From Gammaproteobacteria bacterium (GTDB lineage: Bacteria; Pseudomonadota; Gammaproteobacteria; Pseudomonadales; Azotimanducaceae): a stretch of DNA of 41,187 nt. A program made the position numbers and the translations under genes. Location of the stretch: contig JAPPGA010000039.1 in NCBI GenBank assembly GCA_028821515.1, positions 166,181 through 207,367 of the forward strand. The letters are read 5' to 3'. The notes under the pieces are model-generated. The model made no database searches. It was not told where the DNA came from and was given only the letters and a program-made list of their open reading frames with translations. Below, piece after piece: positions 1 to 8,658 of this stretch (position 1 is the stretch's first letter; each line of letters starts with the position of its first letter).

Positions 1-90
1 TGCGAGGGGTGCCCCCCTCGCGCTCCCCGGCTGAGGGCTCTCTTTTGCGAGGGGTATCCCCCTCGCGCTCCCCGGCTGAGGGCTCCTCCA
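1..90 (-). repeat. Two 45-bp coding repeats (family A) forming the MurC C-terminal tail
   Basis: Bases 1-45 and 46-90 are two copies of the same 45-bp unit, and the array may continue beyond the left edge. Each holds CGAGGGG and CCCCTCG arms around a 4-base loop (7-bp stem). In the murC frame each unit encodes 15 residues, [15 protein letters not shown] or a close variant, so the enzyme ends in a charged repeat tail. The murC mRNA reads the complement of the polarity used in murD, so the same DNA sequence is translated as a completely different peptide. Confidence 0.9.
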
Positions 91-1450
91 GTCCCTGGGA
101 AACCCGGCTCACGTTGCCGGCACCCTGGACGATCAGCACGTCGTCGTCCCGGAGCAGCGACCCCAGCAGTTCCAGGGCCTCTTCCGGCGTCGCGGTGAAC
201 AGGGGATTCATGCCGCCGAAGCGCCGCACGCCGCGGCACAGCGCGCGCCCGTCCGCGCCCGCGATCACGTCTTCGCCGGCCGCATACACCTCGACGACCA
301 GCAACAGGTCGACAAGCAGGAGCACCTTGACGAAGTCGTCGTACAGCTCCTGGGTGCGCGTATATCGGTGGGGCTGGTAGACCATCACCAGGCGCCGTTC
401 GGGCCAGACGCTGCGCGCCGTTTCGATAACCACCCGCACTTCCGTCGGGTGGTGCCCGTAGTCATCGATCAGCGTGATGGACTTTCCGTTGACCACGCGA
501 GACCCGACTTCGAACCGCCGGCCCACGCCCCTGAAAGACTTAAGGCCGTCCACGATGTCGTCGTCGGAAACGCCCTCCTCCGTCGCGATCGCGATCGCAG
601 CGAGCGCGTTGGAAACGTTGTGCATGCCCGGCATCGGTATTTCGATGTCGAGATCCGAACCGTTCGGCCGCGTGGCCGTAAAGCTCCAGCGCATCCCCCC
701 TGGAACCACGTTCACCGCCCGGAAGTCCGCACCTTCGCGCAGCCCGTAGGTCACCACCGGCCGGGCAAAGTCGCCGATCATCGAACGCACGTTGTCGTCG
801 TCCACGCAAAGCACCGCCACGCCGTAGAAGGGCAGCCGGCCCACGAAGTCGAGGAAGGCGCGCTTGAGACGTTCGAAGTCGTTGCGGTAGTACGAAAGGT
901 GGTCCCGGTCGATATTCGTAACGACGGCGGCAATGGGCTGCAGGAACAGGAACGAGGCATCGCTCTCGTCCGCCTCCGCGACGATATAGCGCCCGGCACC
1001 TAACCTGGCGTTGCGCCCTTCGCCTTTCAGCAGCCCGCCGATCACATAGGTGGGATCCAGGCCGGCACGCTGAAAAATCGCGGTGATCAGGCTCGTGGTC
1101 GTTGTCTTGCCGTGCGTGCCTGCAACCGCGATGCCGTGCCGGTATCGCATGAGTTCGCCCAGCATCGCCGCACGGGATACGACGGGCACGCGTTCCTCCC
1201 GCGCCATCACCACCTCGGGATTCTTCCCGCTGATCGCGGCCGAAACCACAACCACGTCGGCTTCCCGCACGCTGTCGCCTCCGTGGCCGATATCGATGGG
1301 AATGCCCTGTCTCGCCAGGCGTTCCGTATTGGCGGAACACGCCATGTCTGAACCCGTGACGGTGTAGCCCTGGTTCAGGAGAACTTCCGCGATGCCGCAC
1401 ATACCGGAACCGCCAATCCCGACGAAGTGGATTCTCCTGACGCGGCGCAT
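1..1450 (-). CDS. murC: UDP-N-acetylmuramate--L-alanine ligase, partial (C-terminus runs off the window)
   Basis: MurC adds L-alanine to UDP-MurNAc in the cytoplasm, the first amino-acid step of the peptidoglycan peptide stem. The minus-strand frame opens with ATG at 1450 and reads [20 protein letters not shown], the Mur nucleotide-binding start. It continues with the ATP loop GTHGKTTTT, the motif [19 protein letters not shown] and QPHRYTR. The frame is still open at base 1, so 483 codons are visible. After the conserved end motif GAGNV at about residue 440 the chain passes into a repeat-derived tail (bases 1-90) instead of a normal C-terminus. The start lies 13 bp after the ftsW stop; murG, usually between these two genes, is absent. 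A TTG four codons upstream is an alternative start. Identity is very secure; the true C-terminus is unknown. Confidence 0.96.
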   Translation of the reverse strand, partial: MRRVRRIHFVGIGGSGMCGIAEVLLNQGYTVTGSDMACSANTERLARQGIPIDIGHGGDSVREADVVVVSAAISGKNPEVVMAREERVPVVSRAAMLGELMRYRHGIAVAGTHGKTTTTSLITAIFQRAGLDPTYVIGGLLKGEGRNARLGAGRYIVAEADESDASFLFLQPIAAVVTNIDRDHLSYYRNDFERLKRAFLDFVGRLPFYGVAVLCVDDDNVRSMIGDFARPVVTYGLREGADFRAVNVVPGGMRWSFTATRPNGSDLDIEIPMPGMHNVSNALAAIAIATEEGVSDDDIVDGLKSFRGVGRRFEVGSRVVNGKSITLIDDYGHHPTEVRVVIETARSVWPERRLVMVYQPHRYTRTQELYDDFVKVLLLVDLLLVVEVYAAGEDVIAGADGRALCRGVRRFGGMNPLFTATPEEALELLGSLLRDDDVLIVQGAGNVSRVSQGLEEPSAGEREGDTPRKREPSAGEREGGTPR

Positions 1451-1463
1451 TCTCGCGTCCAAC

Positions 1464-2549
1464 TCACCGCCTCCCAAGGTTGTCACCCTCCAGGTGGGTC
1501 CTGAAAGCGAGCGCCAGGAGCGCCGTGCACACGAGCAGGCTGTTACCGCCAAAACTGATGAACGGCAGCGTCAGGCCCGTGGTCGGCAGGACGCCGGTGT
1601 TGACGCCGACACTGATCAGCACCTGCGCCCCGATCACGAGGCCCGCGCCATAGGCGAGGTAGGCCCCGAACAACCTTCCCTGATCCGCGGCGGCGCGCGC
1701 GATGGAGAACGTGCAAAGCACCAGGAACGCAAGCAGCACGATGAGGGCGCCGGCGCCGATCAGCCCGAGTTCTTCGGCGACGACCGCGAAAATGAAGTCG
1801 TTGTGCGCCTCCGGCAGATAGGCGAGTTTCTGCACGCCTTCGCCGAGACCGACACCGAGCCATTCACCGCGGCCGAAAGCGATCAGCGCCTGCGTCAACT
1901 GGTATCCGCCGCTGTGCGGCAGGGACCAGGGATCCAGGAACGCGACCAGCCGCTCCTCCCTGTAGACCTCCAGTCGCAGGAGAACGATGAGACCCACCGC
2001 GGCCGCGCCCGCTACACCAAGGAAGTGCCGCAGCCGCGCTCCAGCGAGCAACATGAGCCCTCCGGTCAGCAGGACCAGGAGCAGCGTGGTGCCGAAGTCG
2101 GGCTCGATCAGCACCAGGCCCGCGAGAACGCCCGCCCACGCCAGCGGCCGCAGGAATGCCCAGATGTCGTCCTGTACCGCATCCCCCGTGCGGGCAAAGT
2201 ACGCCGCCAGGTACACCACCAGCAGGAACTTCGCCAACTCCGAAGGCTGCAGGGTGAAGGCGCCGAGCCAGATCCAGCGATGGGCCCCGCCCGCCTCGAG
2301 ACCGATCCCGGGAATGAGCACCGCCGCACAGAGCGCGATGGCGGCGACCAGGCACCAGCGATGCAACGCTTCCCAGAGGCGGAGCGGGATGTTCGCGATC
2401 GCCGCGAACACGGCAAGCGCCGCCGCGACGAAGACGCAATGCCGCACCACGTAAGAATTCGCCGTGGCGGCCGACGCCACCATTACGACGCCGGCAGCAA
2501 GCGCGGTGAACCACGCCATCAGTACGGTTGTGCCGAACCGGTCAACCAT
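1464..2549 (-). CDS. ftsW: Peptidoglycan glycosyltransferase FtsW (SEDS family)
   Basis: FtsW is the polytopic SEDS glycosyltransferase that polymerises septal glycan strands with FtsI. The 361-residue protein is almost entirely hydrophobic segments joined by short loops. It shows SEDS landmarks: [27 protein letters not shown], the loop [20 protein letters not shown], and near the end [16 protein letters not shown] chose ATG 2549 ([10 protein letters not shown]), which overlaps the murD stop by 8 nt; the frame could extend to 2630, but those 27 residues lie within murD and lack SEDS similarity. RodA is the alternative family member, but the position between murD and murC fits FtsW. The next gene, 13 bp on, is murC; the expected murG is missing. 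Confidence 0.95.
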   Translation of the reverse strand: MVDRFGTTVLMAWFTALAAGVVMVASAATANSYVVRHCVFVAAALAVFAAIANIPLRLWEALHRWCLVAAIALCAAVLIPGIGLEAGGAHRWIWLGAFTLQPSELAKFLLVVYLAAYFARTGDAVQDDIWAFLRPLAWAGVLAGLVLIEPDFGTTLLLVLLTGGLMLLAGARLRHFLGVAGAAAVGLIVLLRLEVYREERLVAFLDPWSLPHSGGYQLTQALIAFGRGEWLGVGLGEGVQKLAYLPEAHNDFIFAVVAEELGLIGAGALIVLLAFLVLCTFSIARAAADQGRLFGAYLAYGAGLVIGAQVLISVGVNTGVLPTTGLTLPFISFGGNSLLVCTALLALAFRTHLEGDNLGRR

Positions 2550-4104
2550 GCGTACCTGCCGCTCTGTCGACCGCCGCTCGAAATGCGTCGCCACGGGCCT
2601 CGAAGTTGTCGAACATGTCGAAGCTGGCACAGGCCGGCGACAACAGGATGGTTCCCCGCCCGCGGGCCGCCGCCAATGCCTTCGCGACGGCTCGATCCAT
2701 GTCGCTGGCCCGGCTGACGGGCACGATGCCGGCCAGCGCGGCTTCGATGCGGGGCGCGTCCCGCCCGATGAGCACGACGTGTTTCGCGTGGCGCGCGACC
2801 GGGTCCTTCAGGGGTTCGAACGAAGCGTTCTTGCCGTCACCTCCGGCGATGAGCACGATGTCCCGGTCTTCCCCGCCGAATCCATTGAGCGCGGCCACGC
2901 AGGCACCGACGTTGGTTGCCTTTGAGTCGTCGATACAGCGCACCGACCCCACCGAACCCACGAACGCCGAGCGGTGCGGAAGTCCGGGAAAGTCGAACAG
3001 CCGCCGAGGCTCGGCGCCGCTTCCCGTCAGCGAGGCGATGGCGCACGCTGCGAGAACATTGTAGGCGTTGTGACGTCCTCCGAGCTGGAAAGACGAAAGC
3101 GGGAATGGCGTACCGTCGATGATCACTTCATCCCCGTCCACCCGCCAGTTGGGGCATCCATTAAGGGCGATGGCGGGGGTTTCCGGGGGCGGCCGCGTGT
3201 GGGGATCGCTGCCATCGTAGACAGCCGCGCGACAACCAAGGTAAACGCGGCGTTTGGCCCGCACATACGCGTCGAAGGAGCCATGGCGATCCAGGTGGTC
3301 CGCGCTGATGTTCAGCACGGCCGCTATATCGAACGCTCCGGAGCCCATTCGCTCGAGCTGAAAGCTGGACAGTTCGAGCACATACCAGTCCACTTCAGAG
3401 CCTTCAGCCGGGGAGCGCGAGGGGGATGCCCCTCGCAGAAGAGAGCCTTCAGCCGGGGAGCGCGAGGGGGATGCCCCTCGCAGAAGAGAGCCTTCAGCCG
3501 GGGAGCGCGAGGGGGATACCCCTCGCAGAAGAGAGCCTTCAGCCGGGGAGCGCGAGGGGGATACCCCTCGCAGAAGAGAGCCTTCAGCCGGGGAAGTTTC
3601 CCCGACCGCTGACGCGTGAGGAAGTGCCGGCGTTGCGTCCGTCGCCGGAGGCGGACTTCGATGCAGGTCGAGCAGGTCGAGCGCCGGAACGCCGAGGTTC
3701 CCGCCGACACGCACGCTCCCCGACCCGCGGTCGAGGAGCTTCCCGACCATCGATGCCACCGTACTCTTGCCATTGGTGCCCGTGATGGCAATGACCGGCG
3801 CTCTGGCGAGGCCCAGGAACAGGTCGATGTCTCCCAGGATTTCGAGATCCGCGTCCCGCGCCCTTCGGGCGAGACAATGATCGAGTCCGATGCCTGGGCT
3901 GATGACGGCACGATCGAAGTCATCGAAATTCACCGCCGCCGGCTCGAGAAGCTCCGTGTCGGCGAATTCGGTCCGCGCCGCATCGAGGTAGGGCGGATTC
4001 GCCCGCGTGTCGCAGACCGCGACGGGTACTCGCCCATGGAGGGATTTCAGGCAGGAATATCCTGTCGCCCCCAGGCCGATAATCAGCGTCCGTTGCCCTG
4101 TCAT
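2542..4104 (-). CDS. murD: UDP-N-acetylmuramoyl-L-alanine--D-glutamate ligase with an in-frame repeat insertion
   Basis: MurD adds D-glutamate to UDP-MurNAc-L-Ala in the cytoplasm. The 520-residue product begins with the Rossmann motif [15 protein letters not shown], has the ATP loop [11 protein letters not shown] at about 107-117, and continues with [13 protein letters not shown] at about 241 and [10 protein letters not shown] further on. It is some 80 residues longer than the E. coli enzyme (438). The excess is one block, about residues 147-237, between the LLD end of the ATP-loop helix region and [11 protein letters not shown]. That block is encoded by the family A repeat element at 3398-3660. 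Frame and motifs on both sides are intact, so the gene looks functional. The ATG overlaps the mraY stop (ATGA). Confidence 0.96.
   Translation of the reverse strand: MTGQRTLIIGLGATGYSCLKSLHGRVPVAVCDTRANPPYLDAARTEFADTELLEPAAVNFDDFDRAVISPGIGLDHCLARRARDADLEILGDIDLFLGLARAPVIAITGTNGKSTVASMVGKLLDRGSGSVRVGGNLGVPALDLLDLHRSPPPATDATPALPHASAVGETSPAEGSLLRGVSPSRSPAEGSLLRGVSPSRSPAEGSLLRGASPSRSPAEGSLLRGASPSRSPAEGSEVDWYVLELSSFQLERMGSGAFDIAAVLNISADHLDRHGSFDAYVRAKRRVYLGCRAAVYDGSDPHTRPPPETPAIALNGCPNWRVDGDEVIIDGTPFPLSSFQLGGRHNAYNVLAACAIASLTGSGAEPRRLFDFPGLPHRSAFVGSVGSVRCIDDSKATNVGACVAALNGFGGEDRDIVLIAGGDGKNASFEPLKDPVARHAKHVVLIGRDAPRIEAALAGIVPVSRASDMDRAVAKALAAARGRGTILLSPACASFDMFDNFEARGDAFRAAVDRAAGTHG
3398..3577 (-). 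repeat. Four tandem 45-bp family A repeats inside murD
   Basis: Units start at 3398, 3443, 3488 and 3533, with a fifth, partial unit starting at 3578. They are contiguous and almost identical: the first two have GATG in the loop and the last two GATA. Each contains CGAGGGG, a 4-base loop and CCCCTCG. In the murD frame each unit encodes 15 residues of the type [15 protein letters not shown]. The unit length is a multiple of three, so copy-number change would not shift the murD frame. Confidence 0.95.
3577..3660 (-). repeat. 84-bp family A core segment inside murD
   Basis: Read on the minus strand from 3660 to 3577, this segment aligns without gaps to plus-strand 23243-23326 inside kdsC, with about 72 of 84 positions identical by hand. 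It is read in the same frame in both genes and encodes variants of [18 protein letters not shown]. In murD it leads directly into the 45-bp array. It contains the inverted pair GGGGAA and TTCCCC. Confidence 0.88.
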
Positions 4105-5183
4105 CGGATCTTCAGTGTCGAAAGGCCGATGAGCACCAGCACCAGGGCAATGATCCAGAATCGCACGATGACCCGGGGTTCGGGCCAGCCCTTGAGCTCG
4201 AAATGGTGGTGAATCGGCGCCATTCGGAAAACGCGTCTGCCGGTGGTCTTGAACGATGCCACCTGCATGATCACGGAAACGGTCTCGAGCACGAACAGAC
4301 CGCCCATGATGAGCAGAACGATCTCATGGCGGATGATGACGGCGACCAGTCCAAGCGCCGCTCCCAGCGCAAGGGCACCCACGTCTCCCATGAACACCTG
4401 CGCCGGGTAGGTGTTGAACCAGAGAAAACCGAGACCGGCGCCGATGAGCGCGCCGCAGAACACCGCCAGCTCACCCGCACCGGCCACGTAGGGAATCTGC
4501 AGGTAGCTCGCGAACTCGACGTGTCCGGCCAGGTAGGCGATGAAACCCAGTCCGGCGCTCACCATCACTGCGGGGAGAATGGCCAGGCCATCCAGCCCGT
4601 CCGTGAGGTTGACCGCATTGCTCATGCCGACCACCATCAGGTAGGCAATCGCGACGAACCCCACGCCGAGCGGAATGGCCACCTCCTTGAAGAAGGGCAC
4701 GATGAGGCTGGTGTCGGATGGGGTCGCTGCGAGTTCGTAGAGGATGACAGCCGCCGCGAGGCCGACGACGGACTGCCAGAAGTACTTCCACCTGGCCGAG
4801 AGGCCCTTCGCGTCTCCCTTCGACACCTTGAGGTAGTCGTCGTACCAGCCGATCACGCCGAAGCACAGTGTGACCGCCAACACGATCCAGACGTGCCGGT
4901 TGGCGGGGTCGCACCAGAGGACCGTCGTCAACAACGTCGTCACGAGAATCAGGGCGCCGCCCATGGTCGGCGTGCCGGCCTTGTGCAGGTGGGTCTCCGG
5001 CCCTTCCTCGCGCACGGTCTGGCCGATCTGGAAATAGGCGAGCTTGCGAATCATGAGCGGCCCGACGGCGAGCGATACCGCCAGCGCGGTCAAGGCGCTC
5101 ACCATGGTGCGGAACGTGATGTACTGGAACACGCCAAAGACGCCAACGTACTCGGCCAGGTACTCGGTGAAGCGCAGCAGCAC
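4101..5183 (-). CDS. mraY: Phospho-N-acetylmuramoyl-pentapeptide transferase
   Basis: MraY is the inner-membrane enzyme that moves phospho-MurNAc-pentapeptide onto undecaprenyl phosphate, forming lipid I. The 360 residues match the family length. Visible motifs are the PTMGG loop after the first membrane segment, GWYDDYLK (catalytic aspartates), [25 protein letters not shown] and the histidine triad in [13 protein letters not shown]. The start is GTG at 5183, directly after the murE TAG; an AGGAGG site inside the end of murE lies 6 nt upstream. MurF is normally encoded between murE and mraY and has no room here. Confidence 0.97.
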   Translation of the reverse strand: MLLRFTEYLAEYVGVFGVFQYITFRTMVSALTALAVSLAVGPLMIRKLAYFQIGQTVREEGPETHLHKAGTPTMGGALILVTTLLTTVLWCDPANRHVWIVLAVTLCFGVIGWYDDYLKVSKGDAKGLSARWKYFWQSVVGLAAAVILYELAATPSDTSLIVPFFKEVAIPLGVGFVAIAYLMVVGMSNAVNLTDGLDGLAILPAVMVSAGLGFIAYLAGHVEFASYLQIPYVAGAGELAVFCGALIGAGLGFLWFNTYPAQVFMGDVGALALGAALGLVAVIIRHEIVLLIMGGLFVLETVSVIMQVASFKTTGRRVFRMAPIHHHFELKGWPEPRVIVRFWIIALVLVLIGLSTLKIR

Positions 5184-6614
5184 CTACACCCTCCTACCAT
5201 CGAGGGCGGCCTGCGCGAAACGCAGGTCGCTGTGCGGGATCCGTTCTTCCCCAAGGTCCTGGAAGTCCTCGTGGCCCTTGCCTGCGATCAGCACGACATC
5301 GCCAGCTCCGGCGCGCTCGACGGCCATCCTCACCGCCGCCGTCCGGTTCGGCTCGACGGTGTAGAAGCCGGGCGAAGTGAAGCCGGCCACGATATCCGAG
5401 ATGATCGACTCTGGATTCTCGGTACGGGGATTGTCCGACGTCACGATCGCCGAGTCCGCGCCCTCCTCCACGGCCATCGCCATCATGGGCCGCTTGCCCG
5501 GATCACGATTCCCGCCGCAGCCGAATACACATGTGAGACGGCCCCGAAGGTGTTGGCGCACTGCGGCAAGCGCCGCAGAGAGCGCCGCCGGCGTGTGGGC
5601 GTAGTCGATGAAGACCACCGGGCCCGAACAGTTCGGTGACGCCACGCGCTGCATCCGGCCCGGCACCGGCATCATGCAACGCATTTGGGCCACGGCGTCG
5701 TCGAACGGCTTGCCCGCGAGACACACCGCAGACAGGGTTGCGGCAGCGTTGTACAGGGAAAACTCCCCGTGAAGGGGCAACCAGAAACGGCTATCGCCCC
5801 AGGGCGTATGCCATCGACCCGTTATGCCGTGCGGATGAAAGCCTGGTTCCGACCACGAGACCGCAGCATTCGGCGACAGGCCGTAGCCTATCGTCCTGGC
5901 GTCGACTTCCGCGGCCAGGCCTCGACCGAAAGGGTCGTCCAGGTTGAGGACGGCGGTGCCGAGGGAGGGCATCTCAAACAGCCTGCGTTTTGCCGCCGCG
6001 TAGCGTTCCATCGTGCCGTGGTAATCGAGGTGGTCGCGCGTCAGGTTGGTGAGCACTGCGATGTCGAAACGCACGGCCGCGACGCGATCCTGTTCCAGCG
6101 CATGCGAACTGACTTCCATCGCCACACGCTTGTGGCCTTCGCCTCGCATGCCCCCGAGCCGACGCTGGACGGTCACCGCGTCTTCCGTGGTCAACTTGCT
6201 CCGACACAGCCGCGCGATGTCGCCCCACCCGATGGTGCCCATATACGCCGTATCGTCCAGCAGCGAAGCGCACTGATAGGCGACCGATGTCTTGCCGTTG
6301 GTGCCCGTGACGCCGATGCAGGCAAGGGCGGCACTCGGATCGCCGAAGTACCGTGCCGCTATTTCTCCCTGGCGGACGCGGAGGTCGCTCATCACGACGT
6401 TGGGAACACAAGCGGCGACGGGCCGCTCCGAACACACGGCCGCGGCGCCGCGGGCAACCGCTTCATCCACGTGGCGATGGCCATCGTCCACCTCGCCCGC
6501 ACATGCGAGGAACAGATCCCCTGCCGATACGCGCCTCGAGTCGTTGGCAACGCCCGTTACGACAGTCGCGCCACCCGTGCCCAGGAGTTGGTCAAGAGTT
6601 TTGGCTGTTGTCAT
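5184..6614 (-). CDS. murE: UDP-N-acetylmuramoyl-tripeptide synthetase (meso-diaminopimelate adding)
   Basis: MurE adds the third stem residue. The 476-residue protein has the ATP loop GVTGTNGKTS, the segment AMEVSSHALEQDRV, TNLTRDHLDYHG and FIDYAHTP. The motif DNPRTENP is the family signature for meso-diaminopimelate rather than lysine, as expected for a Gram-negative. Length is near the E. coli enzyme (495), so this is not a MurE-MurF fusion. ATG at 6614 overlaps the ftsI stop in an ATGA junction, indicating translational coupling. The downstream neighbour should be murF but is mraY. Confidence 0.97.
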   Translation of the reverse strand: MTTAKTLDQLLGTGGATVVTGVANDSRRVSAGDLFLACAGEVDDGHRHVDEAVARGAAAVCSERPVAACVPNVVMSDLRVRQGEIAARYFGDPSAALACIGVTGTNGKTSVAYQCASLLDDTAYMGTIGWGDIARLCRSKLTTEDAVTVQRRLGGMRGEGHKRVAMEVSSHALEQDRVAAVRFDIAVLTNLTRDHLDYHGTMERYAAAKRRLFEMPSLGTAVLNLDDPFGRGLAAEVDARTIGYGLSPNAAVSWSEPGFHPHGITGRWHTPWGDSRFWLPLHGEFSLYNAAATLSAVCLAGKPFDDAVAQMRCMMPVPGRMQRVASPNCSGPVVFIDYAHTPAALSAALAAVRQHLRGRLTCVFGCGGNRDPGKRPMMAMAVEEGADSAIVTSDNPRTENPESIISDIVAGFTSPGFYTVEPNRTAAVRMAVERAGAGDVVLIAGKGHEDFQDLGEERIPHSDLRFAQAALDGRRV

Positions 6615-8380
6615 GCTACGCCTCCTTCATGGAACAAACGCCTCGTCGGAAAGCCAGCAACCGCGGGCGGTTGTTGCGCGGTCGAGGAGCGGAGCCGGGC
6701 CAGAAGCGACGCCGCGAGCGTCGACTCTGGGGTGGCCGGAGCGAGATGGTCGGGGGCAACGCCAAGAATGCGGAGCGCGCGCGCCATGACCCGTGCGAAA
6801 ACCGGTGCCGCGACGCTGCCGCCGCCAATCGCCACGCCCCGGGGCTCATTGATGACCACGACGAGGACGATTCTCGGATCGGCCGCCGGTGCGAAACCCG
6901 CAAACAGGGCAACGTGCCGCCCGTCATCGTATCCGCCCGCGGAAACCTTGCGCGTGGTTCCCGTCTTTCCCGCCACGCGATAACCGCGAACCGCCGCCTT
7001 CGGCGCCGTGCCCACTGTGCTCACGACCTGCTCCAGCATCCGCGAGACCTCGCGCACATGACCCTCCTCGAACACCCGGATACCCGCCAGGTCCACCGTC
7101 TGCTTGAGCACGCCTACCGAACGCCTTACGCCGCCCGACGCCAGCGTCAGGTAGCACCGCGCAAGCTGCATCGGTGTGACCGTCAGACCGTAGCCGTATG
7201 CCAGCGTGGTGCGGCCGATCGGCTTATCTAGGTCCTGGGAGGTGAGCACGCCGAACGTCTCTCCCGGCAGGCCCGATCCGGGTGACTCGCCAAACCCCGC
7301 GCGTACCATGACATCGAACACCGCGTCCTGCCGCAGATCCAGGGCGATCTTCGTGATCCCGACCTGGCTCGACTTCGCCAGCACCTGTGCAAGTGTGATC
7401 ACGCCTCGATTGCTGGGATCCTCGATCAGCTTCCTTCCCACGAAGACATGGCCCGGCGACGTATCCACAGTGGTTTCCGACGTATATCGACCGCTTTCCA
7501 GGGCGGCCAGCGCGGTGAGCGGCTTGACGGTCGACCCCGGCTCATACGCGTCTGTCACGGCCCGGTTGCGAACACCCTTCGATACCCGTGCCGCCGTATT
7601 GTTCGGGTTGTAGGAGGGTTGGTTCGCGAGCGCCAGGACCTCTCCGGTGCGGGCATTGAGCATGATCAGCGACCCTGACTCGGCATTGTTGTGCTCGACT
7701 GCCGACTTCAACTCGCGATAGGCCGAGAACTGCAGCCTGAGATCGAGGCTCACGGTGATGTCATTGCCCATGTCCCGGTCGAGAAATCCCAGTTCCTCCA
7801 CGGTGCGCCGGTGGTTGTCGAGCAATACCCGTTTGCTGCCCGGCTTCCCCTTGAGCAGGGAGTCAAAGGTGAACTCGATGCCTTCCTGGCCGACGTCATC
7901 GATGTTCGTCATGCCCACGATATGCGCCGTGGTCTCGGCGGCGGGATAGAAGCGCCTGTACTCGGAAAGGGATCGCACCCCGTCGATGCCGAGTTCCCGG
8001 ACGGCCCGGTCGATCTCCGGACTGACGTGTCGTTTGAGATACGCGAATCGCCTGCCCGAGTTGGCCACGCGGCGTTCGAGCGCCGCCGGCGAAACTCTCA
8101 AGACCTCGCCGAGCGTGGCCAACTCATCGGCCGAGAGGGTTGCCTTGCTAGGATCCATCCAAATCGAGTGGACCGGCGTACTGACCGCCAGGAGTTCGCC
8201 ATGCCGGTCGTAGATGACTCCCCGATGCGCGGGGATGCTCACCGTTCGCACGGCAATGGCCTCGCCCCGCTGCTTGAGGAAATCCCGCCGTTCGGTCACG
8301 CTCAGGTAAGCGACACGTGCCAGCAGCCCCACGACCGAAATCATGAAAAACGCGACCAGCATGTAGTGGCGCCACTTCAC
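6611..8380 (-). CDS. ftsI: Septal peptidoglycan transpeptidase (penicillin-binding protein 3)
   Basis: FtsI crosslinks septal peptidoglycan in partnership with FtsW. The 589-residue protein has a short cytoplasmic tail, one membrane segment (about residues 7-27), the periplasmic dimerisation domain beginning RGVIYDRHGELLA, and a transpeptidase domain. The catalytic SxxK box is S283-T-V-K286, the second motif is SSQ at 337-339 (usually SSN in the family) and the third is KTG at 472-474. The start is GTG at 8380, overlapping the ftsL stop by 4 nt. Position and length exclude PBP2 of elongation. The Asn-to-Gln change in the second motif is a mild oddity. Confidence 0.96.
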   Translation of the reverse strand: MKWRHYMLVAFFMISVVGLLARVAYLSVTERRDFLKQRGEAIAVRTVSIPAHRGVIYDRHGELLAVSTPVHSIWMDPSKATLSADELATLGEVLRVSPAALERRVANSGRRFAYLKRHVSPEIDRAVRELGIDGVRSLSEYRRFYPAAETTAHIVGMTNIDDVGQEGIEFTFDSLLKGKPGSKRVLLDNHRRTVEELGFLDRDMGNDITVSLDLRLQFSAYRELKSAVEHNNAESGSLIMLNARTGEVLALANQPSYNPNNTAARVSKGVRNRAVTDAYEPGSTVKPLTALAALESGRYTSETTVDTSPGHVFVGRKLIEDPSNRGVITLAQVLAKSSQVGITKIALDLRQDAVFDVMVRAGFGESPGSGLPGETFGVLTSQDLDKPIGRTTLAYGYGLTVTPMQLARCYLTLASGGVRRSVGVLKQTVDLAGIRVFEEGHVREVSRMLEQVVSTVGTAPKAAVRGYRVAGKTGTTRKVSAGGYDDGRHVALFAGFAPAADPRIVLVVVINEPRGVAIGGGSVAAPVFARVMARALRILGVAPDHLAPATPESTLAASLLARLRSSTAQQPPAVAGFPTRRLFHEGGVA

Positions 8381-8658
8381 TGCGGGATCCAGTTGACCTC
8401 CTCCGGGAAATGCATGGACAACACATCGTTCGCGATTCGATCCACGTTTCGGTACGACGAAAGCGTTCCGCGCTCCAATATCAGGCGGCTGTATTCCTCG
8501 AGCAACGCATCCCGACGCGCCTGCTCTTCACTCAACCGCGTATAGGCGGCCCGCATCTCGCCCGCCTTGCCGGCGACCTGCACGCCAGAGGCAGCCGCCG
8601 CCGCGCAGATCACCGCCCCGAAGATCCATTGCCTTGCTTTCGCCCGCTTCACGCGCAC
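8377..8658 (-). CDS. ftsL: Cell division protein FtsL
   Basis: This small bitopic protein forms the FtsQLB complex that activates FtsWI. The 93 residues comprise a basic start (MRVKRAKARQ), one hydrophobic segment (about 11-28) and a helical, heptad-like periplasmic part (LSEEQARRDALLEEYSRL), ending in an FtsL-like ERIA/RIAND region. The protein is somewhat shorter than in E. coli (121). It starts at GTG 8658 inside the end of rsmH and overlaps ftsI at its stop. Sequence is poorly conserved in this family, so the call rests partly on position between rsmH and ftsI. Confidence 0.88.
   Translation of the reverse strand: MRVKRAKARQWIFGAVICAAAAASGVQVAGKAGEMRAAYTRLSEEQARRDALLEEYSRLILERGTLSSYRNVDRIANDVLSMHFPEEVNWIPQ

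Noticed and set aside
3398-3592. CRISPR-like appearance of regularly spaced repeats
   Set aside because: Units are contiguous with no variable spacers, the period stays in the murD reading frame, and no cas genes are present.
4203-5639. A 478-codon plus-strand frame across mraY and murE
   Set aside because: Antisense shadow of two secure genes, with histidine/arginine-rich low-information composition.
5184-6614. MurE-MurF fusion explaining the missing murF
   Set aside because: The protein is only 476 residues with a single Mur-ligase set of motifs and the diaminopimelate signature.
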